Shown here in pieces: positions 7,701 to 13,648 of a stretch of 22,459 nt of DNA (positions are counted from its first letter, which is position 1; every line of letters starts with the position of its first letter). Both the position numbers and the translations under genes were made by a program. Below the pieces are notes generated by a model. That model worked only from the letters and a program-made list of their open reading frames with translations, was not told where the DNA came from and did no database searches. Source of the DNA: CAYLPU01 sp964385635 (lineage in GTDB: Bacteria; Chloroflexota; Anaerolineae; B4-G1); assembly GCA_964385635.1 (NCBI GenBank), contig CAYLPU010000082.1:1-22459 (forward strand). Direction: 5' to 3'.

Positions 7701-8541
7701 TTCGCGCCGCTGCCTCCGACGCCCGCACTGCCGCGTCCAGCGCCCGCACCATCTCCCCCGCCGTCTGGAAGCGGTCGTCGGGTTCCTTCGCCATCGCTCG
7801 CAGGATCACCCGCTCCACCTCTTCCGGCAGATCGGGTCGGACTGAACGGGGCAGCGGCAGTGGCTCGGTGATGTGCTTGATCACCACCGCCAGCGGCGTC
7901 TCCGCCTCGTAGGGCATGCGTCCGGTCACCATCTCGTATAGCATCACCCCCAGGCTGTAGACGTCGGTGCGGGAGTCAATCTTCGCTCCCTTCCCCTGTT
8001 CTGGGCTCATATAGGCCGGCGTCCCGATTCCCACCCCCGTTCCTGTCAACTGCACCGACGATGCCACCATCTTGGCCAGGCCGAAGTCGGTGAGAAAGGT
8101 ATCCCCCTCGGCGTCCAGCAGGACGTTGGTGGGTTTCACGTCCCGGTGGATGACCCCCATACGATGCGCGTAGTCCAGCGCGCTGCCCACTTGCCCGATG
8201 ATGTGGTTGACCTCGCTCAAGGACAGCAGTCCCTCGGCCAGCCGGTCCTTTAGCGTGCCTGCCTTCAGGTAGCGCATTACCAGGTAGGGCCGTCCCTCGG
8301 CCTCGCCAGAGTCGTAGACGGGGAGGATGTGGGCGTGTTCCAGTTGGGCCACCGCCCGCGCCTCGCGGCGGAACCGCCGGAGGAACGTTTGATCCTGCGC
8401 GAAGTGGGAGGCGATCACCTTGACCGCCACGTAGCGGTCCATCGCCGGCTGGTAGGCCTTGTACACCGTCGCCATCCCGCCGGTGCCGATCTGTTCCAGA
8501 ACGCGATACGCTCCCAGGTGTTGGCCAATCAGATTATTCAT
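4795..8541 (-). CDS. Transmembrane Ser/Thr protein kinase with extracellular Asp-box (BNR) repeats and a C-terminal jelly-roll domain
   Basis: A 1248-residue PknB-like kinase. Kinase domain 8-270: glycine loop 'IGTGGMATVY' (18-27), Lys41, Glu60, 'HRDVKPTN' (Asp134), 'DFG' (152-154), 'GTPAYMSPEQ' (173-182); all catalytic residues are present. A Glu/Ala/Val-rich juxtamembrane stretch (275-320) leads to one helix (about 325-347) and a Pro/Thr linker. Residues about 405-1010 carry thirteen Asp-box motifs by eye of the form S-x-D-G-G-x-T-W ('SRDGGHTW', 'STDGGQTW', 'SSDGGRTW', 'SVDGGENW'), predicting one or two extracellular beta-propellers of the sortilin/Ycf48 type. Residues 1051-1248 ('DDFSDPGSGW' to 'VHFDNFKVWD') look like a concanavalin/LamG or DUF1080 sugar-binding fold. 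Likely role: sensing an external ligand and signalling inward by phosphorylation; substrates are unknown. It lies 57 nt after the peptidase stop, and read-through is possible. Confidence 0.88.
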   Translation of the reverse strand: MNNLIGQHLGAYRVLEQIGTGGMATVYKAYQPAMDRYVAVKVIASHFAQDQTFLRRFRREARAVAQLEHAHILPVYDSGEAEGRPYLVMRYLKAGTLKDRLAEGLLSLSEVNHIIGQVGSALDYAHRMGVIHRDVKPTNVLLDAEGDTFLTDFGLAKMVASSVQLTGTGVGIGTPAYMSPEQGKGAKIDSRTDVYSLGVMLYEMVTGRMPYEAETPLAVVIKHITEPLPLPRSVRPDLPEEVERVILRAMAKEPDDRFQTAGEMVRALDAAVRASEAAARTEPAVVEMVRAEPAVAEVTAVPAEVPRARAVVDVREAMPVGWGRTAAWVAIGIVALVALFLILNLVPLRVQISDGQLEVVRVVEETATSTLQPTITPVPPLTPVPAEMLATAISPPPPALQWEQLADATSFLPAATNALAVDPNDPDVVFAGTYGAGIYVSRDGGHTWTPSNQGLGKGTVGSIVIDPNGSNVVYTALFDQGGVYRSTDGGQTWQAANTGIDLDRAWDWGALVYIDPTDSQRLYYTGTSDGFYLSTNGGQSWRRQSSHCPQVMDFFVDPADFEHLYAASHEDANLECRAGVYETTDGGRTWEWLTPPAIVTPDEWGDDAWHVTADPRDFDTVYAGGWTSTFKSSDGGRTWTQILGENCQWLAVNPESGAVYCVQGGQMRISRDGGASWSSVGLGGWSGWNSRPFAIAPSAPQTLYAGSDVVLKSTDGGETWLRVGWLGAARMQLTVDPRDGKRLFLGGRDSPCETYRSENGGEIWQVIATDDGGCPVIIDPVQDVLYRPGRSQGLYRSRDGGQTWEQFGSGYRDAWQLVPDPQDSLKLWLTEGCSKRPLLSQDGGVTFVEVESFPQTICGDPILLAHLDGKRVYVESNGSIYRSDDGGETWRLLAELGGMYRAAVLDPSDPNVVYYGSTHKGVLKTLNGGHTWHQMNAGLTDSSINELVIDPGDPQTIYAATDGGAFVSVDGGENWSPIQEELGSNPVVYSIAVNPNDPSRVYAATPDGIFRLVGAPPEAAAAPTPAPGSPADQAHAFAKPILAAIADRPPDYEDDFSDPGSGWPSRSTTDGDQWGYEDNAYSILVAPGYHDVGVLPDRPLELSDLVLEVDVQFISGEWGHWYVSFRHSPGFVEQPAGAYSVKFYPDGSFDLWKNVGGISGELIEEDAVYAPSFEQRTGINRLTLIAQGPQIAIYMNGEPLWFVRDESLEKGTVMLAVGNETDSSTLRVHFDNFKVWDISGLPLSTPAP

Positions 8542-8598
8542 CTCTCATCTCTAAGCCCAGACTGGCCTTGTGGTAATTTCACTTACGAGTTGTCGAAG

Positions 8599-10407
8599 TC
8601 AATAGGTGAAGGCGCGGACAAGGTAGTTTGGCTCGGCATACTCTACCGCTGGGTCCTGGCTCAGTTGTCCGCTTATGTCTATCTCCATTCCTTCTGGTAC
8701 GCTGAGGCGCAGCACCCCCAGGGCGGAAATCTGGCCGGTGACCTGGATGGAGTACTTGCCTAGCACGGATGAGATACCTTCATCGCTCGTCCACGCCCTG
8801 AACTTCATCAGAACCACCCCGGCTTCGAATTCGCCTTTTGTCGGCCCTGTTTCCATGACGGGTATGTGAGACGTGGGGGAAATGATGGCGTCCGCAGGCG
8901 GTAAGGGCGGCACAGCCATTCCTGACCCAGCGGCGGTCCCGTACGAGGCTCTGACGAGGGCTCCGTAGGCGTCAATCCGCCCGTGGCCGAAAGCGTCATC
9001 TCGCCCCGGAATCCCCAGGTCCACCGCCGTTTCCTCGATGATCTGTTCTACCTGGTCGTTGCTCAGGGAAGGGCTGGCAGACCAGATAAGTGCAGCCAAT
9101 CCCGCAGCGTGAGGTGCGGCCTGTGAGGTGCCAGCAACCTGTAGGTAATCCCCGTAGCCGGCACCCCGCCAGTAGGTGCTCAATATCCAGTGGTTAGGAT
9201 TTGGATCCCAACTGTTGGTGGGGTTTCCTCCAGGAGCAACCGCATCCACATAGTAGCCGCTGTTAGAATAATCGGCCTGCTCGTCCTGGTCGCCGCTGGC
9301 CCCCACGCCGACGACGTGGTCGTAGGCAGCAGGGTAGAAGATGGGGTCCAACTGGGAACAATACTCGTTAGGATAAGAGTCGTTGTCATCCCCGCAGTTC
9401 CCGACAGCGGCGACGATGAGGCACCCCTTGTTATAAGCATAGTTGACGGCGTTCTGCAACGTGGCACTGTCAGTCTCCCCACCCAAACTCAGGTTGATGA
9501 TCTGCGCCCCGTGGTCGGTAGCCCAGGTGATTCCCTCAGCGAGCTGGGCATAGGTTCCCTGCCCTCTCCAGTCCATCACCTTGACCGGCATGATCCTGCC
9601 TGCCCAGGAGACGCCGGCCACCCCCACACCGTTGTTGGTGCGGGCAGCGACAATGCCAGCCACGTGGGTGCCGTGCCCATGGTCGTCCGAGGGGTCGGCG
9701 TTGTCGTGCACAAAGTCGTAACCGGCAACGAGATTCCCCTGGAGGTCAGGGTGGGCCAAATCCACGCCTGTGTCCAGCACGGCGACGATGACATCGCTGC
9801 TGCTGGTGCTGACGGCCCAGGCATAGGGAGCCCGGATCTGGGGCAGATTCCACTGGTAGGCGGCGTAGTAGGTATCATCTGGTGTTATCGGCTCCGCGGG
9901 ATACCCCTCGTTGCGGAGCACCATAGGAAGGTAAACGTAGTAGGTGCGCTGGGGGCATGGCTCAAGGGTGGCGGTGATGGGCTGGTTGGAGCCGATGGTG
10001 ACCGTGCCGGTGAATCCATCGGACAGGCCGGAAATGTCTGCCAGGTCGTAAGGCGTAGGAGCGGCGGGATCGATCGTATCGGTGAAGCCGAAGACCGGGG
10101 TGGAAACCCCTGCCTCGAAGAACTCGTGCGTTGCGGATAAGGTGGATTGGCTGGTCACTGTATAGATTGATGTGCAACCCATGTGCGCTTTGGCCACGGG
10201 CGAGAGGTCAATGTGGTATTCGAACGTCGAAGGCTCGGCGCTTGTGAATCGCGGGATGAGAAAGCCACTATCCCAATCAGCGACGTAAGCGTGGTCTCCG
10301 GCAGAGGCGTTGGTCAGACCGTCGGGTCGCGCTCCGCCGGGCACGAGCAGGCCCGACAGGACCGTGCCCACGAGAAAAGCGAATATGGTGAACAGTCGTG
10401 TTTTCAT
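8599..10407 (-). CDS. Secreted S8 (subtilisin-like) serine peptidase with a C-terminal prodomain-like module
   Basis: A 602-residue secreted endopeptidase. Signal peptide: 'MKTRLFTIFAFLVGTVL' with a hydrophobic core to about residue 22. Residues 30-155 form an unrecognised beta-rich region, followed by 'YYVYLPMVLRN' (156-166). Catalytic domain about 175-490: Asp212 in 'VAVLDTGVD', His245 in 'GHGTHVAG', oxyanion Asn337 in 'AAVGN', Ser428 in 'GTSQAAPHAAG'; the triad is complete. Residues about 524-602 ('GVVLMKFRAWTS' to 'DPAVEYAEPNYLVRA') match the fervidolysin-type prodomain that normally precedes the catalytic domain, yet here it ends the protein. The start at 10407 rather than 10443 is set by the signal peptide and by a consensus promoter that occupies the upstream extension. 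The kinase gene follows 57 nt downstream. Confidence 0.9.
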   Translation of the reverse strand: MKTRLFTIFAFLVGTVLSGLLVPGGARPDGLTNASAGDHAYVADWDSGFLIPRFTSAEPSTFEYHIDLSPVAKAHMGCTSIYTVTSQSTLSATHEFFEAGVSTPVFGFTDTIDPAAPTPYDLADISGLSDGFTGTVTIGSNQPITATLEPCPQRTYYVYLPMVLRNEGYPAEPITPDDTYYAAYQWNLPQIRAPYAWAVSTSSSDVIVAVLDTGVDLAHPDLQGNLVAGYDFVHDNADPSDDHGHGTHVAGIVAARTNNGVGVAGVSWAGRIMPVKVMDWRGQGTYAQLAEGITWATDHGAQIINLSLGGETDSATLQNAVNYAYNKGCLIVAAVGNCGDDNDSYPNEYCSQLDPIFYPAAYDHVVGVGASGDQDEQADYSNSGYYVDAVAPGGNPTNSWDPNPNHWILSTYWRGAGYGDYLQVAGTSQAAPHAAGLAALIWSASPSLSNDQVEQIIEETAVDLGIPGRDDAFGHGRIDAYGALVRASYGTAAGSGMAVPPLPPADAIISPTSHIPVMETGPTKGEFEAGVVLMKFRAWTSDEGISSVLGKYSIQVTGQISALGVLRLSVPEGMEIDISGQLSQDPAVEYAEPNYLVRAFTY

Positions 10408-10414
10408 AATTTCT

Positions 10415-10443
10415 ATGTTAGCATATCTTTTTGTCAGTGTCAA
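10415..10443 (-). promoter_or_regulatory. Near-consensus promoter of the peptidase gene, leaderless type
   Basis: On the minus strand a perfect TTGACA (10438-10443), a 17-bp spacer, then TAACAT (10415-10420). The -10 box ends 7 nt before the ATG at 10407 and no Shine-Dalgarno site is present, so the mRNA should begin at or within a base or two of the start codon. Confidence 0.65.
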
Positions 10444-10467
10444 TGCCGGGGCAGGGTCGGCCCGGAG

Positions 10468-10495
10468 TTGACTTTTGCGCCGTGCGGGCTACAAT
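10468..10495 (+). promoter_or_regulatory. Orphan sigma70-type promoter pointing away from the peptidase gene
   Basis: TTGACT (10468-10473), a 16-bp spacer, then TACAAT (10490-10495) on the plus strand. It is back-to-back with the peptidase promoter; the two -35 boxes are 24 bp apart. Downstream on the plus strand there is no credible gene: the next gene (10554-11135) is on the other strand, so a transcript would be antisense to it. It may drive a small or antisense RNA, or be a relic. Confidence 0.45.
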
Positions 10496-10553
10496 CGTGC
10501 TGACTGACGCATACTCTTCCTGGAGGCAAGCGATTCTGAGGTTTGATACGTGA

Positions 10554-11135
10554 TCAAGGTGACCAGGTGCTGTAGGCCACGCGCTCAATGAACTCGTCCT
10601 CGCTCAGTTCACCGGCGCCGAAGGCCACCAGGTCCGCCACGCTCACGCTCACGCTTGCGCTGATCTGCGTATCAGTCAGGCTGCCCTGGGTCAGGACCGT
10701 GACCTCTACCCGGGTGAAGGGGTTACATTCATCTTCAACCAGGGCCTGCGAGATGTCGAAGGCTGTCCATACCAATTGAGCGGCCTCATCAGCCGTCTGG
10801 CCCGGCGCGAGGGGGTAGGCGATGTCGAAGCGGAGCGGGCCGTCGGGGGTCAGCGTCACCGTCCCGCCCATCCCAGCCTGGGCCAGCAGTTGCGTGGCTT
10901 GCCACTGGCAGGTCTCCTGTGGAGGGGTGGGAGTATGGGTGTGTGGAGGTGTGGGAGTATGGGTGGTGTGTGGGGGCGTGGAAGTATGGGAGTGGGGGAG
11001 TGAGGGCATAGGGGTGTGGGGCAGGGGGGAGGGGTTGGTGCCGGAAGGATGCGTCACGAGCACCACCAGGGCCAGGATGACGACGGAGTTAGCGATCGCC
11101 AGGGCGGCGATGAAGCGTTTCTGTCTTGGGGTCAT
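10554..11135 (-). CDS. Membrane-anchored protein with a Pro/Thr/His linker, function unknown
   Basis: I do not recognise a family. The 193-residue protein has a short basic start ('MTPRQKRF'), one hydrophobic segment (about 9-29) acting as an N-terminal anchor, and a low-complexity Pro/Thr/His/Ser linker (30-73, with 'TPTPPHTHTPTPP'). A compact, probably extracytoplasmic, acidic domain follows (about 75-193) with two Cys ('ETCQWQATQLL', 'EDECNPFTRVEV'). Its C-terminal part 'ISASVSVSVADLVAFGAGEL' suggests beta-strand then helix. The start at 11135 is preferred over 11171 because a promoter at 11143-11171 ends 7 nt before it and the upstream codons lie inside that promoter. It is transcribed towards the peptidase gene, with a 110-nt gap. 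Confidence 0.7.
   Translation of the reverse strand: MTPRQKRFIAALAIANSVVILALVVLVTHPSGTNPSPLPHTPMPSLPHSHTSTPPHTTHTPTPPHTHTPTPPQETCQWQATQLLAQAGMGGTVTLTPDGPLRFDIAYPLAPGQTADEAAQLVWTAFDISQALVEDECNPFTRVEVTVLTQGSLTDTQISASVSVSVADLVAFGAGELSEDEFIERVAYSTWSP
10914..11035. repeat. G-rich short-word tract encoding the Pro/Thr/His linker
   Basis: The plus strand reads like gtgggagtatgggtgtgtgg and similar words, with more than twelve runs of three to six G and short A/T/GT spacers. The coding (minus) strand is the C-rich complement. The tract is a degenerate tandem of words near 'cactcccatac'. It fits the pattern for G-quadruplex formation on the template strand of the gene. Confidence 0.6.
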
Positions 11136-11142
11136 CGGCAAG

Positions 11143-11171
11143 AGTGTAGCACAGATATGGCCGTAGCGCAA
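11143..11171 (-). promoter_or_regulatory. Promoter of the small membrane protein gene, leaderless type
   Basis: On the minus strand TTGCGC (11166-11171), a 17-bp spacer, then TACACT (11143-11148). The -10 box ends 7 nt before the ATG at 11135, and no Shine-Dalgarno site is present. Confidence 0.5.
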
Positions 11172-11213
11172 CAGTGGACAGACGGAATGTCAATTGTACT
11201 GGAGTTGTGGGGA

Positions 11214-11273
11214 TCGTAGTGGCGACTTCAGTCGCCCAGGCCTCACTTTGAACGACTAAAGTTGTTACTACGA
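11214..11273. repeat. Nested inverted repeat, REP/MITE-like
   Basis: Two 24-bp arms (11214-11237 and 11250-11273) are inverted copies with 18 of 24 positions matching; all six differences are transitions. Each arm is itself a dyad: GGCGACT-TC-AGTCGCC (perfect) in the left arm and AACGACT-AA-AGTTGTT (one G/T difference) in the right. The element begins TCGTAGT and ends ACTACGA. It lies in the gap between the divergent small membrane gene and EamA gene. A dispersed palindromic repeat is the likeliest identity. Confidence 0.6.
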
Positions 11274-11300
11274 GCAAGATTGCCAATGTCCAGAATTGTA

Positions 11301-11319
11301 GACAAGATGACATCTTGTC
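11301..11319. promoter_or_regulatory. Perfect 9-1-9 dyad upstream of the EamA gene
   Basis: gacaagatg-a-catcttgtc is a perfect palindrome with a one-base centre, ending 37 nt before the proposed EamA start. Flanking 'gta' and 'ctac' extend the symmetry with one extra base. It could be a repressor operator for the transporter, or a further unit of the palindromic repeat block next to it at 11214-11273. Confidence 0.45.
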
Positions 11320-11356
11320 CTACTGGGCCGCGAAGCAACAGCAGAGAGCGAAAGAA

Positions 11357-12292
11357 ATGAATAGGATGGAGACGATGATACGTCTGAGTCGCGAACAGCG
11401 CACGGGAGTCATGAGTACGGTTGCGGCTAGTTTCTTCCTGGGCTGGGCACCCATCCTGGGCAAACTAGCCTACGCAGGCGGCGTCACGCCGTTCACCCTG
11501 GTTGCCTTTCGCACGCTGATGGCGGCGCTACTCCTGTGGTTGGCATTTGTACTTTTCCGGCGTCGTGAGATCATCACCTCCTGGCAAGGAGTGGTCGGGT
11601 GCATTGGCGTGGGTGCAGTGAACGGCTTTGGCTCGTTGCTGTACTTCACCGGTCTCTCACGCCTTGATGCCTCCCGTGCCTCGCTGCTCAATACACTCTA
11701 CCCGCTGTGGGTGGTATTGTTTCTTTTCGCGGCCGGGCAGCCGCTGACGCGCCTCACGCTGGCACGGCTGGCGCTCTCTATGGTGGGAATCTACCTCTTG
11801 ACGCACGCGGGCCCAGGGGAATTGGACTGGCTGGGTGTGACGCTGATGATCGCCTCGGCGGCGACCTACGGCTGGCACCTGGTGTTGGGACAGTGGGTAC
11901 TGGCCGACATCCCGGCGCGCACGGCGACGCTCTACATTCTGACGACCATGGCCTGCGTGGTCGGCCTGGCGCGGGTGATGCAGGCGCGACCGGTCGAGCC
12001 TGTCACGAGCACCGGTTTGTACGCCATCCTAGCGCTGGGATTGACGACCGCGCTCTCGCGGCTGGCGATGTTCAGCGGGCTGCAGCGCCTGGGGGGAGTC
12101 GAGACAGCCTTGGTCAGCCTGCTAGAGCTGCTGGTCAGCCTGGTGCTGGCTTTCATACTGCTGGGCGAGCGACTGACACTCGTGCAGTGGATCGGGGGCG
12201 TCCTGCTGGTGACCGGCCTGGTGCTGATGGCCCGCGACCCGGGTATGCGCCTGGCGGAGGGGAACGTGCCGCTGGAATGGCAACAGGGATAG
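11357..12292 (+). CDS. EamA/DMT-superfamily transporter
   Basis: About 311 residues with ten hydrophobic helices in two EamA repeats. The first repeat starts 'STVAASFFLGWAPILGKLAY' and runs through 'NGFGSLLYFTGLSRLDASRA' to 'LALSMVGIYLLTHAG'. The second runs from 'LDWLGVTLMIASAATYGWHL' to 'LVQWIGGVLLVTGLVLMARD', with the typical 'ALVSLLELLVSLVLAFILLGE' block. DMT proteins export or exchange small metabolites; the substrate cannot be read from sequence. The start is uncertain: ATGs occur at 11357, 11366, 11375 and 11411. The first is used because a weak GAGAG lies 8 nt upstream. A TTG reading from 11315 is rejected because it starts inside the 11301-11319 palindrome. The stop codon abuts that of the convergent kinase gene with no gap. 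Confidence 0.85.
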   Translation: MNRMETMIRLSREQRTGVMSTVAASFFLGWAPILGKLAYAGGVTPFTLVAFRTLMAALLLWLAFVLFRRREIITSWQGVVGCIGVGAVNGFGSLLYFTGLSRLDASRASLLNTLYPLWVVLFLFAAGQPLTRLTLARLALSMVGIYLLTHAGPGELDWLGVTLMIASAATYGWHLVLGQWVLADIPARTATLYILTTMACVVGLARVMQARPVEPVTSTGLYAILALGLTTALSRLAMFSGLQRLGGVETALVSLLELLVSLVLAFILLGERLTLVQWIGGVLLVTGLVLMARDPGMRLAEGNVPLEWQQG

Positions 12293-13609
12293 TTACGTAT
12301 CGGATTCTACAGGGTGAGTGTCGTCCGGTTCGTTACTGTGCAGCGGCAGGAGAATATGGAAGGCGCTGCCTGGCAAGCGTTCCTCGTCGTATCCCTCGCT
12401 TTCCACCCAGATTCTGCCTCCGTGTGCCTCAACAATGCCCCGAGCCACGGTGAGCCCCACTCCCAGTCCGCCGCCCCTGAACGCGGTTTTGCTCGAGCGG
12501 TGCAGAGCCGTGTCCTCCAGCACGTAGAAGCGATCGAAGATGCGCTCCCGGTCCTCTGGTGGGATTCCCATCCCACTATCTTGGACAGCGATATGCACCG
12601 TGTCCTTGATCTGGTCTCCCAAGATGCGGACGTACCCGCCGTCGGGGGTGAACTTCACCGCGTTGCTGACCACGTTCCACAGCGCCTGGTAGAGCCGTTG
12701 CGAGTCTCCCTCCACCGGTGGAAGGTCTCCCAGCCCCTCAACTTCGAAAGTCAGATTCCGGTCGGGTCCCGCGCCGGTTATGTTCCGCAGCACGCTGCTC
12801 GCCAGGGCTTCCAGAAAAACCGGTCTCATCGTCAGTTCCAGTTGGTCGGCGTCAATCAGGGAGACGTTGAGGATGTCCCCAACCACCCCACTCAAACGCT
12901 GAGTGGCCTCGGCCATCTTCCCGAGGATGAAGCGCGGGCTACCGACCTCGTCGGCGGGGCCGGGGATGTTGGGGTTAGAGAGCAGGATCTGAGTGTAGCC
13001 ATAGATGGCAGTGAGGGGAGTGCGGAGCTCGTGGCCAGCCAGGATGACGAAGTCTGTCTTTACCTTGTCAACTCGCTGGAGTTCGGCGTGAGCCGCTTCC
13101 AGTTCATAGGTCTTTTCCTCCAGCCGGTCTACCAACCTACGGCTGTATTCGACCAGGTATTCAGTTTTCTCCTCCGGCGACTCGATCTCTTCCTTCAGCC
13201 CCAGCAGGAAGGCGCGTACCTGATGAGGGAAGCAGGCCACGTCAATCGGCTTGGGGATGTAGCCGTTGCAGCCGGCGGCGAGTGCCCGTTCCCGGTCACC
13301 CTTTAGTGTGGCGGAGGTGACGGCGACGATGGGGATTGTGCTCAGATTCGGGATGTTGCGGATCTTGGTGGTCACTTCGTAGCCGTTTAGACCTCTGATA
13401 TTGGTACCCACCAGGATCAGGTCGGGCATCTCGCGTTGGGCGACCTCGATGGCGGAGAGGCCATCCGCGACAGCGACAATCTGGTAGCCTTCGCTTTCGA
13501 GCACGCGATGCACCAGCGTGACGCTGGATGGATCGTCCTCTGCGTAAAGAATCTTGGTGCCATGTGGTCTGGCTTCGCTGTTCATCCGTCTTTTGTGCTC
13601 AATGGTCAT
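12293..13609 (-). CDS. Soluble receiver-histidine kinase with a receiver lacking its phospho-acceptor Asp
   Basis: A 438-residue cytoplasmic protein. Receiver domain about 18-135: acidic pocket 'YAEDD' (Glu24-Asp26), Thr98 and Lys120 ('PKPID') are kept, but the acceptor position reads 'DLILVGTNIRG', with Gly68 where Asp is expected (codon GGT, 13406-13408). A coiled linker (140-180) leads to a HisKA domain with His193 in 'GHELRTPLTAIYGY', and an HATPase domain with N-box 'NVVSNAVKF', 'DSGMGIPPEDRERIF' and 'GGLGVGLTVARGIVEAHGG'. The transmitter therefore looks active while the receiver is a pseudo-receiver. Start 13609 is chosen for a GGAG about 12 nt upstream; 13585 is an alternative. It is the third gene of the signalling cluster, 96 nt after the large hybrid kinase, with a hairpin in the gap. 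No membrane segment or output domain is present. Confidence 0.85.
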   Translation of the reverse strand: MTIEHKRRMNSEARPHGTKILYAEDDPSSVTLVHRVLESEGYQIVAVADGLSAIEVAQREMPDLILVGTNIRGLNGYEVTTKIRNIPNLSTIPIVAVTSATLKGDRERALAAGCNGYIPKPIDVACFPHQVRAFLLGLKEEIESPEEKTEYLVEYSRRLVDRLEEKTYELEAAHAELQRVDKVKTDFVILAGHELRTPLTAIYGYTQILLSNPNIPGPADEVGSPRFILGKMAEATQRLSGVVGDILNVSLIDADQLELTMRPVFLEALASSVLRNITGAGPDRNLTFEVEGLGDLPPVEGDSQRLYQALWNVVSNAVKFTPDGGYVRILGDQIKDTVHIAVQDSGMGIPPEDRERIFDRFYVLEDTALHRSSKTAFRGGGLGVGLTVARGIVEAHGGRIWVESEGYDEERLPGSAFHILLPLHSNEPDDTHPVESDT

Positions 13610-13648
13610 TGTGCTGCCTACTCCAAAAATAGCCCCTCTGCTCGCGGG

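Noticed and set aside
9190..10140. Long plus-strand open frame (316 codons) antisense to the peptidase gene
   Set aside because: It mirrors the codon pattern of a clear S8 peptidase with an intact triad, has no recognisable domain and is rich in Val/Gly/Asp as expected of a shadow frame.
11315..11356. TTG start giving an EamA protein 14 residues longer
   Set aside because: The start lies inside a perfect palindrome, has no Shine-Dalgarno site and adds residues not expected in DMT transporters.
12314..13306. Plus-strand open frame of 330 codons antisense to the receiver-histidine kinase
   Set aside because: The opposite strand has all histidine kinase motifs; the antisense product has no family-like pattern.
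13610..13640. Weak stem (ccccc...gggg) followed by ctattttt upstream of the receiver-kinase gene, as a possible intrinsic terminator of the hybrid kinase
   Set aside because: The stem is only 4-5 bp with a long loop and the T-run is short; it is too weak to call.
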